Assembly: GCA_028023455.1 (NCBI GenBank)
Contig: JAQFVV010006341.1
Coordinates: 1,610,001-1,674,000 of the forward strand
Source of the DNA: Epiperipatus broadwayi
Lineage: Eukaryota; Onychophora; Udeonychophora; Euonychophora; Peripatidae
Direction of reading: 5' to 3'
Length of the DNA: 64,000 bases
Part shown: positions 35,900 to 48,390 of the stretch, one piece after another
How positions within the stretch are numbered: position 1 is the stretch's first letter
Layout of the letters: every line of letters starts with the position of its first letter
Notes under the pieces: model-generated
Seen by the model: the letters and a program-made list of their open reading frames with translations, nothing else
Databases searched by the model: none
What the model was told of the DNA's origin: nothing
Translations under genes and position numbers: made by a program

Positions 35900-36740
35900 A
35901 GATTTTGACAAAGATCTCTAGTTAGTAATGATAAAAAAAGCTCGGCAATCTAAAAATAGAAAGATTATAATTTCTAATGAAATAGTTGGAGAAAATTTGG
36001 AATATGGCAATATTTTAGCTTCAAAAATATTGGACATTTTTTTAATGAATATATGGACCCATGAAATTATGTCACCTAATTTAAGGATGCTTCTAATGTT
36101 CAATTTATACAAATAAAGGGACTAGAAAAAAAACTGCAGTAATTATCGTGGAATTTCATTGTTATGGCAAAAGTACTTTCAAGTAACTGTCTTCAATAGA
36201 TTGCTTTCAACTATAAAATAATGATCATGGGAAAAAGCATTTAGATATAGTTTTGTTGCTAGGCAAAGTAATAAAAGTGTTAGAAACAATGGACTAATTT
36301 GCATATTTTTTATGTTATTGGGTTGAGTTCTTATTCAAACATATTTGGAATAGTATTTGAAAGGAATTGGTTTATTCCTATATTGCTTCTATATGATGGA
36401 ATGAGGGGATGCAATACTATGCTGTTGGGAAATCTGAGGTATTTGAAATTAAAAAAGGGTTCCAACTGTGTTTTAAGATTTAATACAGTTTTAATAGTGG
36501 AATTTTTTAAAATTTTAACAGATTACAAATGAAAATGAGAACTTGACATCATTTTGATTTCTGGATGAACAATAATCTTGTGACTGTGCTATCCTTGTTA
36601 TTTCAAAAGATGATCTACAGAATGTTTTTTTTTATTTTAGCCTAGAAAAACTTTGCTTAGTATTAATATTCAAAAAAGTTCAATTAATGTTGAAAGAGAA
36701 ATCTTCAGAATCTTTAATGTTAATGAAATTTCAATATCAT
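35900..36740 (+). pseudogene. LINE reverse-transcriptase relic (RTE-like or similar)
   Basis: A decayed RT spans several frames. In order: NRKIIISNEIVGENLEYG (the 'A.G.D.I..E' region), LRMLLMFNLYK, then NCSNYRGISLL (a hallmark of LINE reverse transcriptases, about 36140-36170), a RYSFVARQSNKS segment (the 'CGFR..RS' region), GMRGC and EVFEIKKGFQ (the 'v..GvrQGc' region). It closes with a DCAILVISKDDLQNV block near 36590-36630, the position of the FADD box, where the Ala-Asp-Asp itself is lost. The palindrome at 36761 begins right after it. Confidence 0.7.
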
Positions 36741-36760
36741 GATTAACTTTTTAGATAAAT

Positions 36761-37000
36761 ACCAAATAATACTAAATTGTCCATTCACTTTATTACTGTT
36801 ACAGAATGCTTTATTTACCACTCTTTTTTACAGTTTCGATTGCCCCAGCAATGTTCTTCAGAACTTATATCTCCTAGCCTCAACTCTAAATTCAAATTTT
36901 AGAAATTTGAATTTAGAGTTGAGGCTAGGAGATGGGGCAATCGAAACTAAACTGTAGCATTGTGTAACAGTAGTGAATGGACAATTGAGTATTATATGGT
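36761..37000. repeat. Palindromic foldback with hammerhead-like motif
   Basis: Left arm 36761-36900 and right arm 36901-37000 share, inverted, AATTGTCCATTCACT, ACTGTTACA, GTTTCGATTGCCCC and TCTCCTAGCCTCAACTC. The right arm lacks two short segments. The left arm on the minus strand (36833-36861) reads CTGAAGA, AC, ATTGC, loop, GCAAT, C, GAAAC; the right arm has lost the CTGAAGA half. Confidence 0.8.
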
Positions 37001-37479
37001 GTACATTTGTGTACATTTGGCAATGCAATACGAAAGAGTAGTTATTATCTTTTTAGATAAAAAGAGTTTTTCAGATATTGAAGTGCAGTACAGATTCTAA
37101 TGTGCACTATTTAACTACTTAGGATAATTCATCATCGTAATATAACTAACTACTGCACTTAAAGTTGGTGAACATAAAGCTGTCATTTTGACCAGCTTAT
37201 TATATAGAAGAAAAATATGGACCTTCTATTGAAGTAATATAAATATAGCAACAGAATTTATTTTAAAGATATTTCCTCACATTCTAAAAATAGAAAATCT
37301 GTATACAATTGGACATGTAGAGCAAGTGAATAGTAGCATATTTCCTAAAGAAAGTCTTTTATTGTTAAATCTGAGTACAACTTTTATGGGAAAAAGTCAA
37401 TTTCATTTCTCTTATAAAAATTATCAAAGATATTCTAAAAAAGTGTGATTTTGATTATCTTTATTAGGAACATATGGAT

Positions 37480-40150
37480 GAGAAATAGAATGCAGTAGAG
37501 AAATGCATCATGCATGAAACATGCATGACGAGGCTTCAGAATTATTTAATTATCACAACAGCTGAATAAAATCTTAGTACAGAAAACAAATTCAAATCGA
37601 CTGGATCCCAGTGGAATAAAATATGTTGTAATGTGTTACTGTTGGATAAAATTGGCCATTTAAGTAAAAACTGCAAACATAAAAGTAAAATGAGCCCCGT
37701 TTGCAAGAAACATGTGTCTATTGCATTAAAGAATGCAGTGTCAAAACTAAGTAAATGCTAGACTCTAAATCAGGGGAAGGAAGAGTGAGAAGTTAAGTTT
37801 AATGATACAAACAAGGATCATATACTACTTTGATATGGATATCTGTGATCAAAAATTAAGAATGAAAGTGACTAGTGATGCTACCCTATCACTAATATAT
37901 AAAGATTGGTTGAAAACCAATAGAGGATATTATAAGAAAATAACTCTTGCAAAAGTGGATATTATCACAACATATGTTAATGCCAATAAAACATGCATGG
38001 GAGAGCAACAGAACCCATAAAACTGAATTCACAGATCAAATTTCTCCAGTTGTCTATCATTAATAAAGAGTTTAGCCCATTACTTGGACAAAACTGGTTT
38101 TGCCCTTTAGGAATCCATATAAATATCATAAAGAGAGTCCTATTTAAAACTATAGTGCAGAAGAAATATCCTGAATTGTTTAAGTCTGGGCCAGCGGAGT
38201 TAAAAACACATCTGATCAAGATTGAATTGATGCAAGAAGTGCAATTAATTATTTGTAAACCTTATAAAGTTCCATTTTCCATCAATGAGTTGATACAAAA
38301 GGGAATGCAAACAATTATTGAGGATTAGTCCTGGGTTACACCTGTATTGTTAGGAAACCAGATGGAAATCTTAGACTACCATGTTATGTTGGAATAAATT
38401 TATTAATAAAGGTGCTTATTTAGTTCCTAGTGTGCATGAAGTATTAGTTTTATTTTTTAAAAACTATTTCATCCCAAAACTGCATTCCACAAAATCTCTG
38501 TGATGGAAAGAAGTGTGAAATTATCATCATTGACCCTAAATAAGGGACTTTATAAGTGTAATAAAAGGAACTACATTAGCATTTAATATTTTCCAGGTAA
38601 AAATAGATAATCTTTTTAATGGAATGGGCAGCAGCTTTTCATACTCAAGATGATATTATGGTCATTGCAGAATCGGAGCTGGAATTAGAGAGGTGAGTAA
38701 ATGCAATTTCTTCAAAATTGAATAAAGTAAAAGATAAATAGATCAAAGTGTATCTGGATTGAAAATAAGATAAAGTTTTTTGGACACATCATAAATAAAA
38801 GTGAAAAGTATCAAAATAAAATCCTTAAAAAAGTTATGAGATCAAGAAATGTAAAAGAGTTATAAGCATTGTTAAACATTTAGCTTTCAAAAAAACCAAG
38901 GATCTTTTAATTTCAAAGTAACTATTGATACATTCCTGTAGTGACCTGGATGTTATTACTAAGGTTGTATCAGAATATGATGTTGAGTTATAATTTTCCA
39001 TTTGTACTATGGAGATGAATGCCCTATAGTCTACAGCTGAAAACATTGTTGATAGCGGGAAAAAACTACAGCCAGATCGTCAAATAAGTCTTAATGATTA
39101 TTTTCATCATTTTATGGATGAAAATTTCAACTTCTGTACTGATCAAGAATATTTGGTGCTGGAAAAAAATCCCTAAAGCCATAAGTCTGCACAGGCTCCT
39201 TTAGATAAATATAGTATCAGTATATGCTTATGAACTAGTATATAAACCATGAAAGCAGATTGGACATGCTGATGCATTATCATGTCTATCTGACACTAAA
39301 GAAAGGTCATATGGCATTAGCAAGATAAATTATGTAGACATAATGAACCATACTTCAGTTACATCCAGTTACTGAAATGGTTAAATATGGCTGACCAGAA
39401 GACATCCATTTGAAGTGGTGAAACCTATTTGTAACATACAAAATAGCTTATCTTGCATTGGTTGTGTATGTACTCATATTACCAGAAGGCCAAAAACACA
39501 TATTTAATTTACTTCATAAAGGTCTTCCTGGAGTCATGCATAGGAAAATTTTTATCTAGATCATATGCCTTTGACCAGGTCAGGACTAGTCCATGGATAC
39601 ATAATTTTAATAGTTATGGATATGTTTTTTCATTGTACTAGATATAAGATAGTTAAAAATATGAGTGTAGAATACTTATACAGAGATTATGTACTGATAA
39701 TGGCAAAGGTTTTGCCTTTCAAAAATTTAAGGATTATTCATATGGTAAAGGAGTACAGACATGCTTACTCTTGAGAGTAATGGCATAGTTGTGGATGTCA
39801 TTTAACATTTGAAGCTTGCATTGATTAAATTTGGTAGCGGGATGTACCAGAAGCATTAGTTGACATTATGTTCTATTAACATTTTATTCTGTGTACAGCA
39901 ACTAGCAAAACACTGGCAAATTATTAATGCACACTCACCTTAGTAAGTTGTTGCCAATTACATCTGAAAAATTTATGGTTAATTTTGATTGTGGAAAATT
40001 TTAAATTATAGGGTGCCAGGAGTGATGTCGGGAGTTTTGTCAGGTCATCTGCAACTAGAAAATGAAATAAATAAAAAGACATGAATCATATATTCTCATC
40101 CAAATGTGTTATCTCATGTAAACATTTTTGAAAATAAATTACCAAAGGGT
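37480..40150 (+). pseudogene. Decayed Ty3/Gypsy pol polyprotein
   Basis: The domains appear in Gypsy order on the plus strand, with many stops. A zinc-knuckle remnant (IGHLSKNCKHK, ~37650) is followed by a protease remnant (VTSDATLSLI, ~37870, where DTGA would be) and LLGQNWF (~38080). The longest open piece is 37993-38328, with KKYPELFKSGPAELKTH and KPYKVPFSINELIQKGM, the entry to the RT. QDDIMVIA (~38650) marks the RT catalytic box. GHADALSCLSDT (~39255) matches the end of RNase H. The integrase keeps an HKGLPGVMHRK piece (~39515) and a short ESNG piece (~39770). No LTR was identified around it. It differs in strand from the gag/LTR fragment at 32.5-33.4 kb. Confidence 0.8.
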
Positions 40151-41361
40151 GATGAAACTCAGGTATGATGAAAGTGGAGCTAAAAATATTTCATTAGCTG
40201 AATAAAAAATTGACAAAGATCAAGAGGAAATAAATCATCATTGTATAGATTAAATAATTGAGCCTGAGTAAGATTGTGTTATTTTTAGACTGCTACATAA
40301 GAATAGGCATAAACCATCACAAGAGGAGGAAGAGACTAATTCCTAGAAAGGCATGTGTGTAGTAGGAACTCTGCTAGATTAATGGACTATATATATGTGA
40401 TTAAAAGCATTATTTCTAGAGTAGGGGGAATAGTGGAATGTCAGTATGTATTATATAGATTTAGATTGTAAATAAAATGGATTTTATAATTAGGGTAAAT
40501 ACATACAGATTGTTCCTGAATTATCTTAATTTTAGTATACAGTAGAAAAAAATCTACATATGCTAATATTAATTTGCAACTATAATAAACAAAATATTTA
40601 TTATGAAATAATTGAATTGTTTACTTCATTCAATTGTAAAATACTATATATATGTGCTGTATGCACAGATAATGAAGCTAGTATATATAATCGAAAGCAA
40701 ATATAAAATACTATTTTAGCTGAGTGCTTTCGAAAGACTTCTTGCTCTCATATTCATAACTACTATCTTGTTAAAAACTGCATTGTTAAAAAGAAAATTT
40801 ATGCAAAATAATGCATATTAGTTATAACTGCCATTTTCAGGACAGAGCAAAGAAGGCTTCTCTTAGACTAATGGACTTAGGATCACTTGCTATGTGTAAT
40901 GCTTCTCTGATCTTGCATTTAGCATCATGTTTTTCTGAGCAAATGATGTTAGCAGATTTGGGGTCGAATCTATGCTGTTGTTTTTTCATGCTCAACTAAC
41001 ATGGAATTGCTTTCCTGTTTGGTTTTAGTTTATTGTAAAGGTATTTATGCTAAGCCATTCTGTTGGCAATATTCCATATATATGCAAAAGATTGGACTCG
41101 TATAACAAACTCTACTCTAAAATTTGTTTTTTTGCAGATTATAGTGCATGAAATTCTTTTACTTTTAATAGCAGAGTGTTGGCTAAAGTAAAATATTGAA
41201 TTGCCAGAAGCGTAACTGTTCCAGAGATCATAAGCACATATATAATAGTAACAAGCTTGTGTGTGTAAAAGACTTTGTAATTAAAACACAGTGTTGCTTA
41301 TAATATATATTGTCTGTAAGAAATGAGACATTCTACTTGGTTGTGCTATATCTCACCTTGT

Positions 41362-42613
41362 CATGAACCATTGTGTACACAGACAAATTGGCCAATAAGC
41401 AATGATACTCATTGAATCTGAATGTTTCCATTATGGTTGAGAATCTGGCAATAAATAGTCAATCCATTTGGAGATAAGATTAGAGAACAACTGCCACATA
41501 GCTGAGAGGCAGTATATATGTTCTGTCAGAGAACTACGGTCACAAAACTGAAAGGCAGATTATAAATTCTTCAAAGAACAGCTGTCACATATCTGGACAG
41601 TATAGACATTTTCCAGGAAAGAACCACTTTCACATAGCTGAATGACAATATTCACATTCTCCATGCATGTTCTTCAGAGAACAATTGTCACAATCGTAGT
41701 ATACATGTTCTAACAGCAGGTAACTACTGTCAAACAAAAGAATGGCAGAATACATATTTTCCCAGACCTCAACTATCAAACTGAATAGGTAGCTTAGTGA
41801 GGAAAGTTGACCTTCAAGACTGGAAGCTGCTAGAACCTAATGCAGACACTAGGGTAGCTGTAGAATATAACCAAAAGTGTTACCGTAACTACTCATATGG
41901 CAATGGTCACAGGACAGTTGGAAGTGGTAAGTAAAATTAGGAGGGCTTTGGAATATTTTTATAATTGCATAGCAACTAAACACTATACCAAGCCAATTGT
42001 AGCAGGTAGTGGTATTACAGCCCTTTTAATTTTGCCTACTACTTTCAGCTGCTCTATGACAGCCTGCCTCATGAATAATATGGTGAAACTTCCACCTGTA
42101 ATCTGACAGCTCACTTCATGTCTGGATTAGATTGTAGAAGCTTTCAGTTCTGAATGTAGACTTGCCTCACTGCATTATCCATCTAGGTTAACAGTTAATG
42201 TCTCTGGAAAAGTGTATACTCTGAAGTTCAGATTTGCCAGTAGTTCTCTGCTGCAGAATGGGTATGGAGAACATGAATATTGCTGTTAAGCCATGTGACA
42301 ATTGTTCTCTGGAGAAGGTGAATACTGCTATTCAGTTATGTCAAGATAGGTGACAGTTGTTCTTTTGAGAATATGAATACTGCTTTATCTATGTGATAGT
42401 AGTTCTCACCTGGAAAATGTGTGTATTACCATTCAGCTCTATGATAATATTCCTCTACCGGAGGTGTATACTGCTATGTGACAGCTCTAAATTCATCTCA
42501 AAATGGATTGATTGTTTATGGACAGATGTCTATCTATAATGGAAATATTCAGATCAGTGAGTATCATCACCTATTGGCCATTGGATATCTGTCTGTATAC
42601 ACATTGATTCATG
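41362..42613. repeat. Foldback element with tandem repeats in its arms
   Basis: The outer parts of the arms match inverted: AATTGGCCAATAAGCAATGA...ATTTCCATTATGG on the left, with TATTGGCCATTGGATATCTG and TAATGGAAATATTCAGA on the right. Each arm (about 41362-41790 and 42190-42613) then consists of six or seven degenerate copies of a ~55-bp unit, roughly TTCTCCAGAGAACAACTGTC, ACATAGCTGAATGGCAGTAT. The ~400-bp centre is non-coding as far as I can see. Tandem repeats inside long inverted ends are the hallmark of FB/Galileo-type foldback transposons. Confidence 0.75.
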
Positions 42614-43048
42614 GTGTTGAATACTCAATGCAATCTAAAAGATGGAATCTGGATTAGTTCATTATTTGAAGACAAAATAAGATATAACAAGAAGATTAAT
42701 ATTAGTCTACTTATTATTATTGTTAAATTGTTTTGTTGCTAAACTTGTGTTAATTTATTTAAAGTTATTGATATTCTCCTGACTGGCGTCTAATCACTAC
42801 TCTCAGGACAAAACAATGATTAATAAAATTTTCTGGATTAAGAAAACTGAATTGTAGTCAGAGAGATTATTCTGAAAATGGATTGATGACAATTGAAAAT
42901 GATAGTTGTTTAAAGTATTATTCTAACAATTAGATTTTGAAAAACTAAAAGCTTTCTTTAAATATTACAAATTTTGTTTTGACTAAGGAAACATTGAGAT
43001 TTATGCTTGTTTAAGGGTTCTTAGCAGTGAAAATTTGATGCTATATAC

Positions 43049-44091
43049 CAGGAGTGGTGAACCGACTCTTAAAAGCTTTCAATATGGCCCTGGACATTTT
43101 CAAAAATGTATATAAAACAGCTCTGTATAAAACTTTATTTAAATATGTGCATAGTTCAAATATTGAATTAAAAGATAATATTTATTTTCTCAACTATATT
43201 CAACCTTTATAATTGGTCTAGTTTATTCTATCAGAAGTGCAGTATTTCAAAAAATTTATCAATATTGGGTGGTCTATTTGGTTAAAATTTAATCTACGAA
43301 GCTGAGAGCATTTTGTTAGTTTTGTAGGGATTTTTGCAGACTAACTGTATATTTGTAAAAATAAAATTAAAAGTTTACTTTGTTTTATTATTTTATATTT
43401 TTATTGCATTTGTTATACTGAATAAATTTTTAAAAAAATGACATTTCAATAAAAATGAATAAATTTTTAATAGAAGGAAATAGTAAATTGATATGTCTGG
43501 AAAGTATTTCAGTCAACAAAGAACCCTATTTATCAAAACATTCTCATTTCAACAAAATTGGTAGGAAAGAAATGTTAAAATTAGAAAACTTGAAGAGGAG
43601 CTTCATCAAGTCAATGACATGTTTCATAAAATGTCCAAACAAGTCAGAAAATTTCATGAAGCCAAATCAAATTATTATTTTTAAAAAAAAAAATAACAGA
43701 AACTTCAAAACCATTTTCTTGGAGGGATATTATAAATAACTGCATCCTAACTGTTGGAGAATTAATCTGTCCAGAACATAAAAAGAAATTTGACAATATA
43801 AATATGTCACAGAATATTTACAAAGCAAATTAGAAAAATTGTCATTAAATGTGGAACAGTCAATAATAAAATTGGTGTTACTTTATTTTTTAATTCATAA
43901 AAAAAGTATGGCTCTCATTTAAAAAGGGCAAATTCAAATTGGCCTGCCAGCTGAAAAGATCACCTATTCTTAATGATTGGGGTAATCACATATAGCAGGC
44001 CAATTTTAAAGTCAATAATTGTGTTTGGCCCATGGATGATATATATATATTTCAAAATGGCCCTTGGCAGAAAAAAGGTTCTCTATTTCTA
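43049..44091 (+). mobile_element. hAT deletion derivative, copy 2 (1043 bp)
   Basis: It starts CAGGAGTGGTGAACC and ends with GCCCTTGGCAGAAAAAAGG followed by TTCTCTATTTCTA. These are Charlie-like hAT termini. The flanks CTATATAC (43041-43048) and CTATATAT (44092-44099) make an 8-bp target duplication with one mismatch. The longest open piece (43455-43739) encodes SISVNKEPYLSKHSHFNKIG and LKLENLKRSFIKSM, similar to the N-terminal part of ZBED/GTF2IRD2-type hAT transposases. After a stop, CPEHKKKFDNINMSQN continues the match. The BED cysteines and the whole catalytic core are missing. Confidence 0.9.
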
Positions 44092-44469
44092 CTATATATG
44101 GTATAAATCTCTATATACTTTTTTTTACTAATAACTTAATTGTGAAAATAAAAGTGTCTTTTTATCTGTATATATATATATATATGACATAAGATTATGC
44201 AGGCAAATGCAAACACACTAAATTAATTATTTTTTTATTAGTAATTGGTTATCAGGGCTTTTTTTAAATTTATGATTTTTATTATTAAATAAATTTAGGT
44301 GATAACTTGTTATCTCCAGTTTGATATACAGAAAGATGAACATTAATTTGAAATTTCTGGTTCAGCAGTTTTTTTTGGATTTGTGAATTTTTTGAATTTC
44401 AACAGAAACATTTTTCTTCTGATTATAAATCCAAATTCTGTTGAAAATTAAAATAAATAATAATCTTAT

Positions 44470-46666
44470 TGTTTCTAGCTTACATTACATTGTTTTTTTT
44501 TTTTATTTATTAAACATGAAAGTAAATTAAAAAGTTCGCATTTAAAAATTTTCTTTAAGAATTAAAAATTGAAATTAAATATCATCTTAAACTCGTATAT
44601 ATTAAATCGCACAGATAATGAAAAATTATTAAAATAAAACTTTATTAAAGAAAAAGTATTTTAAAACTAAATTTTAAAAAGATTTGGAGATAAAATTATA
44701 TCTTTAAATTTATCTTTAAATATATCTTTGATTTGGAAAACAGGTTAATTAATCAGAAATGGAAATGATAAATTTAATTAGTCAAATGTAAACCAGCCTT
44801 GGGCATTTAAATGTAAAAACATCGGTCAGATAGGAAAACAATAGAAACTTTTAGCAAATGAAATAAATCCATTGGGAAATCGGACCTCAACGAAAAGGAT
44901 CATCACATCGATGACGTAATGTTAAGTCAATCTTTCAAAGTAATATAAAAGGACAAGTTTGGAAATTATTATTATTATTGATTATTTACGATGTGACAGA
45001 TATGTGTTAGTGCGGAAGTGAAGGAGAAGGGATTGAAAAAGACGCACTTTTCAATCCTTTCAGTTTTGCTAAGAAAGAAAGAGAAATGAATTATCGTTTT
45101 TCTACATTGAGGACCAGTTAAAGCATAAACCTCCGGATGGATAATTAAATCAGCCAACAGAATAGCAATCTTAGGACGGCGTGGGAATTCACGTTCATGG
45201 CAAGCAACGGATAAAGATGAACTGTTTTAACTTTATAAATAATGAACATTAAATTAAAATTTTCCATAATTAAATGATTGCAATACTATCCTATCTGACC
45301 AACTTAATTTATTAATAATGTTATTTGATGTATTTTTTATTTATTTATTTAAAATCATTTCCATTTATTTAATTTTGTTCTTTAAGTTTTATTATGATTT
45401 CTGTTTTCCGTTAAGATAAATTATATAAATGTTAAACTTAAGTCGGGCGTGAATGGCTGTATAGATTTGTAAAGTTATATTAGGGGAGGGTAATCTTAGG
45501 TTATTTGTTTCGTTGTTAAATTGGGTCAATGGATTGGATACATTGATGTAGTTAGTAGATGTAGTCGGAGATTCGCTACTGGCAGAATCGTTTATATATA
45601 CGCCGCACTCACCCGTTTGCCTATGAAAGGAATTATAAGACGGAGAACGCAGTTCCTTCCTATGGAGTTTTTTTTTATTGTTCTTCTCGTTAGATAGAAG
45701 TAATATTCCTATCTGATGAGAGTCAATGTCTTCTCTTAATCTTTTTGGTGCTGCCGTATTCCGTATTACATTGAATACATCGATGTATCAGATGAATTGA
45801 TGCAGTTTGACCGCGAATTTTAGCCTAAGGTTAAATAGGGATAGAATATTTTATTTTCAAATGCAAATCTATGTAGTCTATTCATACTCGATCCTAAATA
45901 AAAATGCATTAAATTTAAGTTGTTTATAGACGCTTGCATGGATTGGTTATCGGTTAAGTATGTTTTGGGTTTTCATATTTGATCAGAATATATAGACATT
46001 CGATAAATAATGATACCTTACGGTGAGTATCTAAAATGTATTTATTCAGATGTCTTTTAAGTCATTGGTGACAATGCAAGTATCTTATGGTGAATACTAT
46101 TGGGTTACTTATAAATTTCCCTCTGCAATTGTCAGTATCAATGATTTTATATTTTGATCGTTTATGTTTACTTTGAAATGTTTTTAACCGTGTAATCTAT
46201 GTAACCGATCTATAGCAACATATTAAAACAACCTTTTATAATCCCATCTGTGCGAACTTAATTAAAATGTAAACTTATAATATAATAGAAATTAAAATGT
46301 AAATTAAAAATCTAAAGTAAAGTTAAAAAAAAAAAGTTAAATGTTAAAATGTAAACTGATACTAAAACAATTTTCAATCTTATATATATATGTGCATAAA
46401 TAAATGTTTGTATGTTAATTACTGGCAGTGGCTTATTTTATTCTTTTTTTTATATATATATACTCTTATATTATATTATTAAATCTCTGCTATTCCACTG
46501 AGCTAGTGACATGGGCTAACGACCGGAATCAAAATTTAAAAAAATATATATATATATATTTTTTGACTTACGTATCTGCCTACTTTATAAATTTTTCTAG
46601 GTTCAAATGCCTAGATGGCGCCCTGTAGTGCAGTTTACGTAAGTCTTCATTCTCCGGATCGTTACA
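44470..46666 (+). mobile_element. 2.2-kb LTR-like element, copy 1
   Basis: Collinear with 60986-63166 along its whole length. It ends CGGATCGTTACA followed by ATAT; the 5' end has lost the first ~17 bp seen in copy 2. Internal landmarks conserved in both copies: TATAAAAGGA near 44946, GGAGAAGGGATTG near 45023, GTGGGAATTCACGTTC near 45180, ATTAGGGGAGGGTAATCTTAGG near 45479, an AATAAA near 46398 and a closing hairpin GACTTACGTA...TTACGTAAGTC (46565-46645). The TG...CA ends, TATA box and poly-A signal suggest a solo LTR, unusually long. A non-autonomous DNA transposon with 7-9-bp ends is the alternative. No coding sequence. Confidence 0.65.
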
Positions 46667-47297
46667 ATATGTTAAAATACTTTTTGAAAACTGTATAAAC
46701 TGATTGTATTGATAACAGAGTAACATTTTATATCATAAAACATTTCTATCAGAATAAACGTAGTAATTAAACATTGTGATTTTGTTTGAATGATAGAACT
46801 TTATGAATTACTTAGTAGTAGCGTTCACAGTAATGATTGTCTTGTGCTTTACTTAGAACTTTGTTTGCTTTTTAAAAGATATTTTATACCTTGCATTTGA
46901 TGTTAAAATGATGAGGTATAATAAATATAAAAATATTTTCTGCATGAAATAATGGAACCATATTTAGACAAATAAAAATAAACACAGAAAAGTAAGACTA
47001 TTTTATGCTTTAAATACAGTTCATTGTATAAGCAATCATTTCCTAATAATTCATCTCAGGACTATAAATCGCTAACATACTTTTTAAGTAAATATTTTTG
47101 CTTTTTTAAAATAATTTATTTCAATAGTTAATATGTAACAAGTGCATTTATTTTACAATCAACTTTTGAAAGATTATGTCTTTAAATTAAGAAATGATAA
47201 TATTTATTAATGAAAAAAATAAAAAATCTACTTAGAGCCATAATTGACTAATAGGATGTAATTATGTCTTCATCTTATATGTATTTTATTTTGATAG

Positions 47298-47344
47298 GTT
47301 TAATGAATGGAAAAAAGATTTGAATGATGCCGCAGTGAACACAG
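47298..47344 (+). CDS. GEN1: GEN1 micro-exon after the HhH domain
   Basis: A 47-nt exon: one base completing the Arg of LLQR, fifteen codons, and one base of the next codon. The peptide FNEWKKDLNDAAVNT continues the previous exon exactly as RFNRWNE does in human GEN1. The acceptor is TTTGATAG, and the donor GTTAGA is weaker than consensus. Without the RFNxW match this would be too short to call. Phases 2/1 in and 1/2 out both fit the neighbours. Confidence 0.85.
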
Positions 47345-47739
47345 GTTAGACTAAATGTGAATACTATAATATTTCTTAGAGAATTTTTGGTAACATTCAT
47401 ATATATGTATGTAAAACTTTTATATGCTTATTAAAATCATTGAAATATATATATATGTTGGAATTAGACTTTAGTGGGCAACAGTTGCAATAGATACTCA
47501 GATTCATTTATGGATAATTGACAAGGGTATTTGGCTGAATCATTGGTACAATATTAATGATAATTGAATTCTGATGAACCCAATATATATATATATTGTA
47601 ATGGACAGTAAATATGTCAGTATCCAACACCATTCTACCACTAAACTTCTAGTCTAGAATATTTCATCAAGAGATATATGAAAGTTTACTGCTGAGGCAT
47701 AATTATAAATGTCTAAACAGCTATACCATTACTAATAGA

Positions 47740-48390
47740 TAAACCACTAAACATCACATGATCACTATCTCATACTAGCACATAATTGTTATTAAACAAT
47801 TCAAAACAAAGCAAAACTCTCCATACAGTAGTGCCATCTTGTGCCAACAAGAGCAATCAATGGATACACAAGATGGCACTATTGTATGGAGAGTTTTGCT
47901 TTGTTTTGAATTGTTTACTAACAATTATGTGCTACTATGAGATAGTGATCATGTGATGTTTAGTGGTTTAACACCAATCCTGCCTAATAGGATAGTGGTG
48001 GCTATGGTTGTTAAAGAGCCAAAGTCACTAAAATGTATGGGTGTTGAATTGAGTTCAGACCCATATGGCTATATAAGCTATTGAGCTTGGATTGAAAATA
48101 TTATTTGTGTTTTCAATTTCATTCTCATAGTATTGTAGTTAAGTAGAGTTAAAAGGTGGCTGCTAGAGGGTTGCATTAGATCCTAAGATCTAGGTGCAGT
48201 GCTCTCAGATCCAAGGCTCCTCACTGATGAAGGCCACTAAGTCAGAAACTAATTTGGGGATATTGGATGAGTAGGCACTAGATAGGGGATTTTATGCACA
48301 AACCTTCTGGCATTCATTGATTGCTCTTGTTGGCACAAGAGGGCACTACTGTATGGAGAGTTTTGCTTTGTTTTGAATTGTTTATTTACT
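47740..48390. repeat. Composite palindrome with a third repeat copy
   Basis: The arms 47740-47843 and 47867-47970 are near-perfect inverted copies (AAACCACTAAACATCACATG...CAAAACTCTCCATACAGTAG). A third partial copy (TGTATGGAGAGTTTTGCTTT, 48351-48385) follows in direct orientation. Between them, 48150-48330 matches the minus strand of 31635-31850, including the hammerhead-like hairpin at 48224-48249. Confidence 0.8.
48224..48249 (+). repeat. Hammerhead-like hairpin
   Basis: CTGATGA, A, GGC, loop, then GTC-A-GAAAC. The stem is weaker than in its partner at 31758-31782, where GGC pairs with GCC. Confidence 0.4.

Larger units (their letters stand above)
34527..47297 (+). other. GEN1 intron (12.8 kb)
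   Basis: Runs from GTGATG to TTGATAG. The recognised elements inside are listed separately. I see nothing recognisable in 35110-35380, 35420-35890, 37010-37470, 40160-41350 (except a weak B-box-like GGGTCGAATC near 40960), 42620-43040, 44100-44460 or 46680-47290. Confidence 0.8.
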
